A stretch of 64,000 bases of DNA from positions 639,835 to 703,834 of the forward strand of contig NZ_RPFW01000005.1 of assembly GCF_007827045.1 (NCBI RefSeq), written 5' to 3'. The notes beneath the pieces are model-generated. The model was not told the origin of the DNA. It did not search any database and worked only from the letters and a program-made list of their open reading frames with translations. Positions 43,873-52,491 of this stretch are shown here, in pieces. Each line of letters begins with the position of its first letter. Position 1 is the stretch's first letter. This DNA comes from Trebonia kvetii (GTDB lineage Bacteria; Actinomycetota; Actinomycetes; Streptosporangiales; Streptosporangiaceae). The position numbers and the translations under genes were made by a program.

Positions 43873-45084
43873 ATGAGACTGAGAAGACACCTGGCCGGCA
43901 CCGCGGCCCTGGCCGCCGCGGCCCTGCTCGCCGCCGCCTGCAGCTCGGGCAGCAGCACGAGCGCCACCCCGCCCGCCAGCTCATCGGCCGCCCCCGCGAG
44001 CAGCTCGGCGAGTGCCGTCGCCTCCGCGGCGACAAGCGCGGCGACGTCCGGGGGTCAGGTCACCGTCGGCGTCAGCCTGACCTATAACAACACCGCCTTC
44101 TGGGCCGCCTATATCAACTACGAGCAGCAGTACGCACAGCAGATGAACATCAAGCTGCTCGGCCCGCTGCTGTCCGCCGCCTCCGCGAGCGTGCAGAACC
44201 AGCAGATCGAGCAGCTGGTCAACGAGGGCGCCCAGGCGATCATCGTGAACCCGGAGACCGCCACCAGCCTCGGCCCGGCGATCACCTACGCGAACGCGCA
44301 TCACGTCCAGCTCGTCTCCGTCGACACGATCGTCGGCGCGGGCAAGGTCTACATGGTGGTGCGGGCCTCGAACACCGCGTACGGGCAGGACGCGTGCGCG
44401 TACATTTCCTCGAAGGTGAAGTCCGGCTACGTGCTCGACCTGGAGGGCGACCTCACCTCGTCCAACGGCGCCGACCGCACCGACGCCTTCAACTCGTGCA
44501 TGCAGGCCAACGACCCCGGCGTGAAGGTGCTCAAGGAGCCGACCGTCTGGACGGACGCCACCGCGGTCACCGACGCGCAGAACGCGATCAACGCCTACGG
44601 CTCGCAGCTCAAGGCCATCTACTCGCAGTGGTCAAGCCCGGACACCGGCATCATCCCGCTGCTCAAGAGCAAGGGCATGGGCCCCGGCTCCGCTAACCCG
44701 GTCATCCTGATCAGCGACGACGGCGTGCCGTTCGAGATGTGCGACATCGCCAACGGCTCGGTCACCGCCTCCCAGTCGCAGCCCGCCAACCTGTACGCCC
44801 AGTACGCACTCACCTACGCGGTCGACGCCGCCAAGGGCGTCAAGCACGCTGTGGGCGACCCGGGCGGCGGCGCTCCCAAGCTGCAGAACGTGACCTACCA
44901 GGGTGACACCAACCTCGCCGACCCGATCATCGCGCCGTTCGTCACCAAGGAAGCCACCAATCTGACGCTGACCACCCCGGTGGACGGGCTGCCCGCCTCG
45001 TTCACCACGACAGCGGTGACAGATAACACGCTTTGGGGCAATGTGTACGGCAGCGCCCACGGCGGCGTCTGCGCCTCGTCCTAG
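43873..45084 (+). CDS. Sugar ABC transporter substrate-binding lipoprotein
   Basis: A 403-residue periplasmic-binding-protein-type lipoprotein. Signal peptide with lipobox LLAAAC; the mature N-terminus has a Ser/Ala linker. The type 1 solute-binding fold starts VTVGVSLTYNNTAFWAAYIN and has EGAQAIIVNPETATSLGPAI and DTIVGAGKVYMVVRASNTAY. It most likely binds L-fucose or a similar deoxysugar given the catabolic genes beside it. ATG 43873 follows AGAGGAG. A strong hairpin follows the stop and could raise expression of this gene relative to the ATPase. Confidence 0.9.
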   Translation: MRLRRHLAGTAALAAAALLAAACSSGSSTSATPPASSSAAPASSSASAVASAATSAATSGGQVTVGVSLTYNNTAFWAAYINYEQQYAQQMNIKLLGPLLSAASASVQNQQIEQLVNEGAQAIIVNPETATSLGPAITYANAHHVQLVSVDTIVGAGKVYMVVRASNTAYGQDACAYISSKVKSGYVLDLEGDLTSSNGADRTDAFNSCMQANDPGVKVLKEPTVWTDATAVTDAQNAINAYGSQLKAIYSQWSSPDTGIIPLLKSKGMGPGSANPVILISDDGVPFEMCDIANGSVTASQSQPANLYAQYALTYAVDAAKGVKHAVGDPGGGAPKLQNVTYQGDTNLADPIIAPFVTKEATNLTLTTPVDGLPASFTTTAVTDNTLWGNVYGSAHGGVCASS

Positions 45085-45090
45085 TCACCC

Positions 45091-45122
45091 GGTGGCCGGC
45101 ACCCGTGGGTGTGCCGGCCACC
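45091..45122 (+). terminator. Intra-operon hairpin after the binding-protein gene
   Basis: GGTGGCCGGCAC (45091-45102) pairs perfectly with GTGCCGGCCACC (45111-45122), a 12-base stem with an 8-base loop that can pair further. Lying between the binding-protein and ATPase genes, it is likely a processing/stability element or partial terminator. Confidence 0.65.
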
Positions 45123-45147
45123 CGTTCTTCCCAGGAATGGACATGCG

Positions 45148-46779
45148 ATGACTTCCAGCGGCCCGCCTGACCCGGGGCCCGGCAGCACCGTGCTGGTCGA
45201 GGTGACCGGAGTCGACAAGCGCTTCGGCACCACCCGCGCGCTGCGCGGCGTCGGCCTATCCCTGCGGGCGGGACAGTGCCTCGGTCTTGTCGGCCGCAAC
45301 GGCGCGGGCAAGTCGACCCTGGTCTCGATCCTGTCCGGCCTGATCGAGCCGGACGCGGGAACGGTGCGGTTCGGCGGCGAGCCCGCGCCCCGCGTCGGCG
45401 ACATCGCCCGCTGGCGCGAGTGGATCGCCACCGTCTTCCAGCACTCGATGATCGTCCCCGACCTGTCCGTCGCGGAGAACGTCTTCCTCGGCAATACCTC
45501 CTCGGTGGTGAGCTGGCGGGAGCTGCGCGCCAGGACCCGCGCCATCATGCGCGAATGGGGCTTCGACATCGACGCGCGGACGCCGTGCCGCGAGCTTTCC
45601 GTCGAGCAGCTGCAGATCGTCGAGATCGCGCGGGCGCTGGCCCGCGGCGCGAAGTGCGTGCTGCTCGACGAGCCGACCGCCGCCCTGGAACGCCAGGCGG
45701 CGCGCCGGCTGTTCGACCGGGTCCGCCAGCTCACCGCCGGCGGCGTCGCGGTTCTTTACATCTCGCATCACCTGGAAGAGGTCTTCGAGATCTGCGAGAA
45801 CGTCGCCGTGCTGCGCGACGGCGAACTGGTGCTGACCGCGCCGACCGCCAGCCTGGACAGGGATGACCTGGTGGCGGCCATGGTCGGCGGCGTGCACAGG
45901 GCCGGCGAGCACCGGGCTGGCGAGCCGGCCGCGGGCGACGCAGGCCGGCCAGGCCAGGCACCGGACCTGGAGGCCGCGCCCGTGGTGCTGTCGGTCGACG
46001 GACTGGAGTCAGGTTCGGCCCGCGGCCGCCTCGGCGGCGTGTCGCTGAGCGTGCACGCCGGAGAGGTGGTGGGCGTCACCGGCCTGCTCAGCGCGGGAGT
46101 GGCCACCCTCGGCCGCGCCGTCGCGGGCGCGGAAGGCTACGCCGCGGGCCAGATCCTGCTGCACGGCAGGCGCGTGCCTGCCGGCGGACGGGCCGCCGCC
46201 CAGCACGCGGGGATCGGCTACATCCCGGAGGACCGGCGTGCCGAGGGTTTCGTCGCGCACCTGGGCGTGGCGGAGAACGTGACGATGACCATCGCGGGGG
46301 ACCTGTCAGGGAGGACCGGCGTGCTGCGGCCCGCCCGCCGGGCCGCGGCGGCGGCGCCACTCACCGCCCGGCTGTCCCTGGTGTCTGCCGGTCCCCGCCA
46401 GCCAGCCGGGGAGCTGTCCGGCGGCAACCAGCAGAAGGTCACCGTCGCCAGGACGCTGGCGCACCGCCCTTCACTCATCGTCGCCATCACGCCGACCAGG
46501 GGCGTGGACGTGGCGTCCAAGGAACTGCTGCTCGGCTCGCTCGCCGACGTGGCGGCGAGCACCGGCGCCGGCGTCCTGCTGTGCAGCGACGAACTGTCCG
46601 ACCTGGCGGTCTGCGACCGGGTCGTGGTGCTGGTGCGCGGCGAGGTGTTCACGGAATTCAGCAAGCCGCCCTTCGACCGGGACGAGCTGATCCTCGCCAC
46701 GGAAGGCATGAAGGGCACCGCGACGAACGGTCCGGTCGGCGATCCAGCCAGTGTCCCGGCCGAGGAGGCAGCGCAATGA
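45148..46779 (+). CDS. Sugar ABC transporter ATP-binding protein (RbsA/MglA-like, two ABC domains)
   Basis: A 543-residue duplicated ATPase. Domain 1: Walker A GLVGRNGAGKSTLVSILSGL, signature-like CRELSVEQLQIVEIARALAR, Walker B CVLLDEPTAALERQ. Domain 2 has a degenerate P-loop (VTGLLSAGVATLGRAVAGAE), as is usual, and the typical signature GELSGGNQQKVTVARTLAHR with the Walker B LIVAITPTRGVDVASKELL. This is the ribose/galactose-type importer ATPase. ATG 45148 follows AGGAATGG. Its stop overlaps the permease start. Confidence 0.93.
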   Translation: MTSSGPPDPGPGSTVLVEVTGVDKRFGTTRALRGVGLSLRAGQCLGLVGRNGAGKSTLVSILSGLIEPDAGTVRFGGEPAPRVGDIARWREWIATVFQHSMIVPDLSVAENVFLGNTSSVVSWRELRARTRAIMREWGFDIDARTPCRELSVEQLQIVEIARALARGAKCVLLDEPTAALERQAARRLFDRVRQLTAGGVAVLYISHHLEEVFEICENVAVLRDGELVLTAPTASLDRDDLVAAMVGGVHRAGEHRAGEPAAGDAGRPGQAPDLEAAPVVLSVDGLESGSARGRLGGVSLSVHAGEVVGVTGLLSAGVATLGRAVAGAEGYAAGQILLHGRRVPAGGRAAAQHAGIGYIPEDRRAEGFVAHLGVAENVTMTIAGDLSGRTGVLRPARRAAAAAPLTARLSLVSAGPRQPAGELSGGNQQKVTVARTLAHRPSLIVAITPTRGVDVASKELLLGSLADVAASTGAGVLLCSDELSDLAVCDRVVVLVRGEVFTEFSKPPFDRDELILATEGMKGTATNGPVGDPASVPAEEAAQ

Positions 46780-47858
46780 TCTCCAACAAGACCCCCCAGA
46801 GCCCGGCGCCGCCCGCCGTCGGCCAGGCGACGGCGGCGGCGCCGCCGTCCACAGCCGGACCGCTCTTGTCCTGGGTGCGCACTGCCAACGTCGGCGTGCT
46901 GCGCGAGGTGGCGCTGCTGCCGGTGCTGATCCTGCTGATCGTCGTCGGCTCGGTGGTCAGCCCCGTGTTCCTCACCGTGTCGAACTTCGCGGGCATCGGG
47001 CAGCAGAGCTCGGCGCTTGGCGTGGTCGTGGTCGGCGAGAGCCTAATCCTGATGATCGGCGGCATGGACCTGTCACTCGAGTCGACCTTCGGCCTGGCGC
47101 CGATGGTCGCCGCGTGGCTGATCGTGCCGGTCGCCGCCTACGGCAGCGGCACCGTGCTCAGCCCGTACCTGGGCATCATCGTGCTGCTCGTCGTCGGCGC
47201 CGCCGTCGGCCTCATCAACGGCCTGCTGATCGTCAAGGGCCGGCTCAACGGGTTCATCGTGACCCTGGGCATGACGATCGTCCTCGCGGGCCTGCAGAGC
47301 GGCATCGTCAAGGCGCAGACGCTGTTCAACCTCCCCACCGCGTTCGGCTACCTCGGTTCCGCCTCCTTCGGCCAGCTGCCTGTCTCGCTGGTTGTCACCG
47401 CGATCATCTTCGTCCTTGTCGGCCTGTTCCTGCGCTACCACCGGGCTGGCCGCGCCATCTACGCGGTCGGCGGCAACCCCGCGGCCGCCAGGGCGGCGGG
47501 CATCAAGGTCGAGCGGCTCAAGATCGGCGTCTACGTGGCGGGCAGCGTGCTCGCCGCCATCGGCGGCCTGATGGAGGCGGGCCGGGTCTCGGCCGTCACC
47601 GGCCAGCAGGGCTACGGCGAGGGCATCATCTTCTCGGTCTTCGCCGCCGCGGTGATCGGCGGCGTGAGCCTCAAGGGCGGCCGCGGCAACATGATCGGCG
47701 CGGCGTCCGGCGTGATCCTGCTCGGCATCGTCAGCGACATCCTCGACCTCGCCCAGGTATCCAACTACTGGATCGAGGCCATCGACGGCGCGGTCATCCT
47801 GTTCGCGCTGTTCCTGGCCAGGATCGTCGGCGGCGAGTCCACCGCGGAAGAGAGGTAG
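46776..47858 (+). CDS. Sugar ABC transporter permease (RbsC-like)
   Basis: A 360-residue membrane protein with about 10 helices. It contains SLILMIGGMDLSLESTFGLA, KGRLNGFIVTLGMTIVLAGL, AIYAVGGNPAAARAAGIKVE, GVYVAGSVLAAIGGLMEAGR and VFAAAVIGGVSLKGGRGNMI, characteristic of RbsC/MglC-type permeases. The ATG overlaps the ATPase stop by four bases; GAGGAGG precedes it. A proline/alanine-rich extension of about 35 residues precedes the first helix. Confidence 0.93.
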   Translation: MISNKTPQSPAPPAVGQATAAAPPSTAGPLLSWVRTANVGVLREVALLPVLILLIVVGSVVSPVFLTVSNFAGIGQQSSALGVVVVGESLILMIGGMDLSLESTFGLAPMVAAWLIVPVAAYGSGTVLSPYLGIIVLLVVGAAVGLINGLLIVKGRLNGFIVTLGMTIVLAGLQSGIVKAQTLFNLPTAFGYLGSASFGQLPVSLVVTAIIFVLVGLFLRYHRAGRAIYAVGGNPAAARAAGIKVERLKIGVYVAGSVLAAIGGLMEAGRVSAVTGQQGYGEGIIFSVFAAAVIGGVSLKGGRGNMIGAASGVILLGIVSDILDLAQVSNYWIEAIDGAVILFALFLARIVGGESTAEER

Positions 47859-47862
47859 CGGC

Positions 47863-48720
47863 ATGCGCCTGCTGCGCATCGGCGAGCCGGGGGCCGAGGT
47901 CCCCGCCGTGCTCGACACCACGGGGACGGCCCGCGACGTGTCAGGGATCGCCGGCGACTTCGGCCCGGCGTTCTTCGCTGGCGGCGGGCTCGCGCGGCTC
48001 GCCGCGGCGGTCGCCGCCCCCTCCGCGCTCGCCGCCCTGCCGGCGGTGTCCGGCCGGACCGGGGCGCCGATCGCGCGGCCGGGCAAGGTGGTGTGCATCG
48101 GGCTCAACTACTCCGACCACGCCGCCGAGACCGGCGCGGCGATACCGGAGCGTCCGGTGGTGTTTATGAAGGACCCGGCGACCGTGACGGGACCGTACGA
48201 CGAGGTGTTCATACCGCGCGGCTCGGCCAAGACCGACTGGGAGGTCGAACTCGGCGTCGTCATCGGCGAACGAGGCCGGTACCTGGAGTCGCCCGAGGAC
48301 GCGCTGCGCGTCGTGGCCGGCTACGCGGTCAGCCACGACGTGTCGGAGCGCGCGTTCCAGCTTGAGCTGTCGCCGCAGTGGGACCTGGGCAAGTCGTGCG
48401 AGAGGTTCAACCCGCTCGGGCCGTGGCTGGTCACCGCCGACGAGGTGCCAGACCCGCAGCGGCTCGGGCTGCGGCTCGACGTGAACGGCCGCAAGCGGCA
48501 GGACGGCTTCACCGGCGACATGATCTTCGGTGTCGGGTACCTCATCTGGTACCTGAGCCAGTACCTGGTGCTCGAGCCCGGCGACCTGATCAATACCGGC
48601 ACGCCCGCCGGGGTGGCGCTCGGCCTGCCCGACCACCCCTACCTGCGGGCGGGCGACCGGGTGCGGCTGGAGATCGACGGGCTCGGTCAGGCCGAGCAGC
48701 GCTTCGTCGCGGCGCCCTGA
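47863..48720 (+). CDS. FAH-family hydrolase, likely 2,4-diketo-3-deoxy-L-fuconate hydrolase
   Basis: A 285-residue fumarylacetoacetase-fold enzyme. Signature segments are KVVCIGLNYSDHAAETGAAI, then RPVVFMKDPATVTGPYDEVF and TDWEVELGVVIG (metal Glu residues), followed by CERFNPLGPWLVTADEV and GDLINTGTPAGVALGLPDHP. In this operon its natural role is cleavage of 2,4-diketo-3-deoxy-L-fuconate to pyruvate and L-lactate, as in known L-fucose and L-rhamnose diketo-hydrolase pathways. The gene begins 4 bases after the permease stop. Confidence 0.9.
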   Translation: MRLLRIGEPGAEVPAVLDTTGTARDVSGIAGDFGPAFFAGGGLARLAAAVAAPSALAALPAVSGRTGAPIARPGKVVCIGLNYSDHAAETGAAIPERPVVFMKDPATVTGPYDEVFIPRGSAKTDWEVELGVVIGERGRYLESPEDALRVVAGYAVSHDVSERAFQLELSPQWDLGKSCERFNPLGPWLVTADEVPDPQRLGLRLDVNGRKRQDGFTGDMIFGVGYLIWYLSQYLVLEPGDLINTGTPAGVALGLPDHPYLRAGDRVRLEIDGLGQAEQRFVAAP

Positions 48721-48784
48721 CCGGTCGGCACACGACCAGGCAAGCCGCGGGAAGCACGAGACAAAGGAAACGGATGGGGCTGAC

Positions 48785-49528
48785 ATGGCAGAGCTGAGCG
48801 GACTCGCGGCGGTCGTGACGGGCGGCGGATCGGGGATCGGCCTGGCCACCGCCCGGCTGCTTGCGGAGCGCGGCGCGAACGTCGCCGTGCTCGACCGCAA
48901 GCCAGGCGCCGAGTTCATCGCGCTGACCGCCGACGTGACCGACGACGCGTCGGTCCGGCTGGCGGTCGACACCGCGGCGGACCGCCTCGGTGGCATCGAC
49001 ATCGTGGTGAACAACGCGGGTGTGGGTGCGATCGGCACGGTGGCCGACAACGCGGACGACGAGTGGCATCGGGTGTTCGACGTCAACGTGATGGGGATCG
49101 TCCGGGTGACCAGGGCCGCCCTGCCGTACCTGCGCGCCTCGGGGCACGCCGCCGTCGTCAACACCTGCTCGGTCGCGGCGATCGCTGGCCTGCCGCAGCG
49201 TGCGCTGTACTCGGCGACCAAGGGCGCCGTCTTGTCGCTCACGCTCGCGATGGCCGCCGACCACATCCACGACGGCATCCGGGTCAACTGCGTCAACCCA
49301 GGCACCGCCGACACCCCGTGGGTCGGCCGGCTGCTCGACCAGGCCGCCGACCCGGCGGCCGAGCGTGCCGCGCTCGAACGGCGCCAGCCGATGGGACGCC
49401 TTGTCACCGCGTACGAGGTCGCGGCCGGCATCGCCTACCTGGCCAGCCCGCTGGCCGCGTCGGTCACCGGCACCGCGCTCGCGATCGACGGCGGCATGGC
49501 CGGACTGCGGATCAGGCCGCGCGCGTGA
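48785..49528 (+). CDS. SDR-family 2-keto-3-deoxy-L-fuconate dehydrogenase
   Basis: A 247-residue short-chain dehydrogenase. Cofactor motif VTGGGSGIGLATARLL, NNAG in IDIVVNNAGVGAIGTV, catalytic Tyr and Lys in ALYSATKGAVLSLTLAMAAD, and the distinctive RVNCVNPGTADTPWVGRLL. The last segment, with ERRQPMGRLVTAYEVAAGIA, matches enzymes that oxidise 2-keto-3-deoxy-L-fuconate to the 2,4-diketo acid. Overlap with the next start is GTGA. The ten-gene context supports this over L-fucose dehydrogenase activity. Confidence 0.88.
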   Translation: MAELSGLAAVVTGGGSGIGLATARLLAERGANVAVLDRKPGAEFIALTADVTDDASVRLAVDTAADRLGGIDIVVNNAGVGAIGTVADNADDEWHRVFDVNVMGIVRVTRAALPYLRASGHAAVVNTCSVAAIAGLPQRALYSATKGAVLSLTLAMAADHIHDGIRVNCVNPGTADTPWVGRLLDQAADPAAERAALERRQPMGRLVTAYEVAAGIAYLASPLAASVTGTALAIDGGMAGLRIRPRA

Positions 49529-50532
49529 CAGCCACCGCGTCCCTGCCGACCCAGCCGCTTGGCCGCTCGCCGGTGCGCGTCACCGAGCTGTCGTTCGGCG
49601 GCGCGACCATCGGCAACCTGTTCACCGCGGTGACGGAAGAGGCGGCGCGTGCCGCCGTGGACGCCGCGTGGGACGGCGGCATCAGGACCTTCGACACCGC
49701 GCCGCACTACGGCCTCGGCCTGTCCGAGCGGCGTCTCGGCGAGGCGCTGCGGGCCCGGCCGCGCGATGAGTACGTGATCTGCACGAAGGTCGGCCGGCTG
49801 CTCGAGCCGGCCGGGGCAGCCGGGGCGGCCGGCGATCAGGGGTCCGACACCGAGGGTTTCGCGGTGCCCGCGAGTCTTGTCAGGCGGTTCGACTTCAGCG
49901 CCGACGGCGTGCGGCGCAGCCTGGAGGCGAGCCTGGCACGCCTGGGCCTCGACCGGGTGGACATCGTGCTCATCCACGATCCAGACGACCACGGCGACCA
50001 GGCCATCGGCGAGGCGTACCCGGCGCTGGAGAAGCTGCGCGCCGACGGCGTGGTCGGCGCGATCGGGGCCGGCATGAACCAGGCCGCGATGCTCACCAGG
50101 TTCGTCACCGAGACCGACATCGACGTGGTCCTGGTGGCGGGCAGGTACACGCTGCTCGACCAGTCCGCCGCGGACGCGCTGCTCCCCGCCGCCGAGGCCC
50201 GTGGCGTGTCGGTCATCGCCGGGGGAGTGTTCAACTCCGGCCTGCTCGCCGCGCCGGCGCCCGGCGCGACCTATGACTACCAGGCGGCGTCCGGCGAGCT
50301 GCTTGACCGGGCGCTGCGGCTCGAGCAGGCCTGCGCCCGGTTCGGCGTGCCGCTGCGCGCGGTCGCGGCGCGCTTCCCGCTTAACCATCCCGCTGTCGCC
50401 AGCGTGCTCATCGGCGCGCGCAGCGCCGCGGAGATCAGCGAAGCGGTTCGGCTGCGTGACCTGGACATCCCCCGCGCGCTCTGGGATGCCGTAGCCGCCG
50501 TCGGCGTCACCACCGCGAAGGGGCTGGCATGA
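49525..50532 (+). CDS. Aldo/keto reductase, likely L-fucose dehydrogenase
   Basis: A 335-residue aldo/keto reductase of the L-fucose/D-threo-aldose 1-dehydrogenase group. Catalytic residues are in IRTFDTAPHYGLGLSERRLG (Asp, Tyr), VICTKVGRLLEP (Lys) and VDIVLIHDPDDHGDQ (His). The cofactor region near the C-terminus reads PAVASVLIGARSAAEISEAV. It should oxidise L-fucose to L-fucono-1,5-lactone, first step of the pathway. GTG 49525 overlaps the SDR stop by four bases. Confidence 0.88.
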   Translation: MTATASLPTQPLGRSPVRVTELSFGGATIGNLFTAVTEEAARAAVDAAWDGGIRTFDTAPHYGLGLSERRLGEALRARPRDEYVICTKVGRLLEPAGAAGAAGDQGSDTEGFAVPASLVRRFDFSADGVRRSLEASLARLGLDRVDIVLIHDPDDHGDQAIGEAYPALEKLRADGVVGAIGAGMNQAAMLTRFVTETDIDVVLVAGRYTLLDQSAADALLPAAEARGVSVIAGGVFNSGLLAAPAPGATYDYQAASGELLDRALRLEQACARFGVPLRAVAARFPLNHPAVASVLIGARSAAEISEAVRLRDLDIPRALWDAVAAVGVTTAKGLA

Positions 50533-50840
50533 GGATCGCACTGCACACCAGGGTCCGCGGGATGAGGATCGAGGAGTACGAGCGGGCGCACGCGGCAGTG
50601 CCGGCCGAGCTCACCGCGCAGATCCGCGCGGCAGGCGTGACCGGCTGGACCATCTGGCGCAGCGGCACCGACCTGTTCCACGTCATCGACTGCGACGACT
50701 ACCGTGCCATGCTCGCCACCCTCGCGGCCAGCCCGGTGAACGCCGCCTGGCAGGCGCGCATGGCCGAGCTGCTCGACACCCCGCACGATTACTCGGCGGC
50801 GGGCGGCGACGCCGCGCTGCCCGTGGTGTGGCGGCTATGA
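50529..50840 (+). CDS. L-rhamnose/L-fucose mutarotase family protein
   Basis: A 103-residue RhaM-family protein (DUF718). It has ERAH (active-site His), GVTGWTIWRSGTDLFHVIDC and DDYRAMLATLAASPVNAAWQ. Family members interconvert alpha and beta anomers of 6-deoxy sugars, providing the anomer used by the dehydrogenase. Starts and ends with ATGA overlaps to its neighbours. Confidence 0.9.
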   Translation: MRIALHTRVRGMRIEEYERAHAAVPAELTAQIRAAGVTGWTIWRSGTDLFHVIDCDDYRAMLATLAASPVNAAWQARMAELLDTPHDYSAAGGDAALPVVWRL

Positions 50841-51742
50841 CCGTCATCGATGCCCACCACCACGTGTGGGACCTCGCCGTCAGGGACCAGCCTTGGCTGG
50901 ATGGCGACGCGATGGCGCCGATCCGCCGCCGCTTCACCGTCGATGACCTGAGGCCGGACGCGCGGGCAGCAGGGGTCGGCGCGACCGTGCTCGTGCAGAC
51001 CGTGACCGTGGCGGAGGAGACGCCGGAGATGCTGGCGCTCGCCGGCGGCGATCCGCTGGTCGCCGGCGTGGTCGGCTGGACGGACCTCACCAGCCAGGCG
51101 ATCGCCGACGAACTGGCCAGGCTTACCGCCGGGCCCGGCGGCGAGCACCTCGTCGGCATCAGGCACCAGGTGCAGTCGGAACCCGATCCTGACTGGCTGC
51201 GCCGCCCCGACGTCATCCGCGGTCTGCGCGCGGTCGCGGCGGCCGGCCTGTGCTACGACCTCGTGGTGCTGCCGCACCAGATTCCCGCCGCCAGCTATGC
51301 CGCCGCGGTCGTGCCCGGCCTTACGCTTGTCCTCGATCACGCGGGCAAGCCGCGAATCGACGGCGGTGACCTCGGTGCGTGGCAGGCGGCTGTCCGGGAG
51401 TTCGCCGGGCTGCCGAACACGGCGTGTAAGCTGTCCGGCCTGGTGACCGAGGCGCCGGCTGGCGCAGCGCCGAGCGCGTTCGCCGTGGTGGCGGACGCCG
51501 TGCTCGACGCGTTCGGCGCCGGCCGGGTCATGTTCGGCTCCGACTGGCCGGTCTGCCTGCTCGTCAGCGACTATGCCGGGGTGTTCGGCCTGGCCAGGTC
51601 GCTGACAGCCGGGCTGTCAGCGGCGGAACAGGCGGCGGTTTTTGGCGGTACGGCCGCCCGAGCCTACCGGCTCGCCGAGCGAGCGGGCGCGGCGGGGGCG
51701 GGCGAGGGACATTCGGAAGCGGGGGCGGGACCGTGGCACTGA
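50837..51742 (+). CDS. Amidohydrolase-family L-fuconolactonase
   Basis: A 301-residue COG3618-type amidohydrolase. Metal site MTVIDAHHHVWDLAVRDQPW (HxH), then GIRHQVQSEPDPDWL, LVLDHAGKPRIDGGDLGAWQ and MFGSDWPVCLLVSDYAGVFG (Asp). Such enzymes hydrolyse sugar lactones; here it would open L-fucono-1,5-lactone to L-fuconate, feeding the dehydratase. The C-terminal 25 residues are Ala/Gly-rich and variable. ATG 50837 overlaps the mutarotase stop; the end overlaps the regulator start by 10 bases. Confidence 0.9.
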   Translation: MTVIDAHHHVWDLAVRDQPWLDGDAMAPIRRRFTVDDLRPDARAAGVGATVLVQTVTVAEETPEMLALAGGDPLVAGVVGWTDLTSQAIADELARLTAGPGGEHLVGIRHQVQSEPDPDWLRRPDVIRGLRAVAAAGLCYDLVVLPHQIPAASYAAAVVPGLTLVLDHAGKPRIDGGDLGAWQAAVREFAGLPNTACKLSGLVTEAPAGAAPSAFAVVADAVLDAFGAGRVMFGSDWPVCLLVSDYAGVFGLARSLTAGLSAAEQAAVFGGTAARAYRLAERAGAAGAGEGHSEAGAGPWH

Positions 51743-52410
51743 CAGACGAGGCGATCGGCAAGATCAAGGAGATGATCACCTCCGGCCGGGTCCGGCCGGG
51801 GGAGAAGCTGCCGCGTGAGGCCGACCTGGCGGCGGAACTCGGATTGTCCCGCAATTCGCTGCGCGAGGCGGTCAAGGCACTGAGCCTGATCAACGTGCTC
51901 GACGTCAGGCAGGGCGACGGGACGTACGCGACAAGCCTGGCGCCCTCGCTCCTGCTCGAGGCGCTGAGCTTCATCGTGGATTTCCACCGCGACGACACCG
52001 TGCTTGAGTTCCTCGAGGTGCGCCGCATCCTCGAGCCCGCGGCCACCGGGCTGGCGGCGCTGCGGATGACGCAGGCGCAGAAGGACGCGCTCGGCAAGGT
52101 CCTCGACGCCGTCACCGTTGACTCCCCGGTCGACGATTTCGTCGCGACTGACCTCGAATTCCACAAGGAGATCGCGCTGGGCTCGGGCAACACGGTGCTT
52201 GCGTCGCTCGTCGACAACATGTCGCTGCCGACGGTCCGGGCCCGGGTGTGGCGCGGCATGACGCAGCCCCGGGCACAGGAACGCACGCTGGCCGAACATC
52301 GAGCCATCTACCAGGCCATCCTGGCGGGCGACGCCGACCTGGCGCGATCCTGGGCAACCGTGCACATCTCGGGCATCGAGACCTGGCTGCGGACAACCCT
52401 CGCCACCTGA
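51733..52410 (+). CDS. FadR/GntR-family regulator with FCD domain
   Basis: A 225-residue regulator. The winged HTH is GEKLPREADLAAELGLSRNS then LREAVKALSLINVLDVRQGD (residues about 22-62). The FCD domain reads LEVRRILEPAATGLAALRMT, DLEFHKEIALGSGNTVLASL and AEHRAIYQAILAGD, with the metal-type Asp/His residues. It should bind the inverted repeat at 42394-42421 and respond to an acid intermediate such as L-fuconate. GTG 51733 follows GGGGGCGGG. Last gene of the operon. Confidence 0.9.
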   Translation: MALTDEAIGKIKEMITSGRVRPGEKLPREADLAAELGLSRNSLREAVKALSLINVLDVRQGDGTYATSLAPSLLLEALSFIVDFHRDDTVLEFLEVRRILEPAATGLAALRMTQAQKDALGKVLDAVTVDSPVDDFVATDLEFHKEIALGSGNTVLASLVDNMSLPTVRARVWRGMTQPRAQERTLAEHRAIYQAILAGDADLARSWATVHISGIETWLRTTLAT

Positions 52411-52491
52411 CGCGCGCCAGCTGAAGCCCATCGGCGGGAATCACCCACGGCAGGTGACCCGCCGCGGCAGGCGACGGGTCACGATGAGCGC

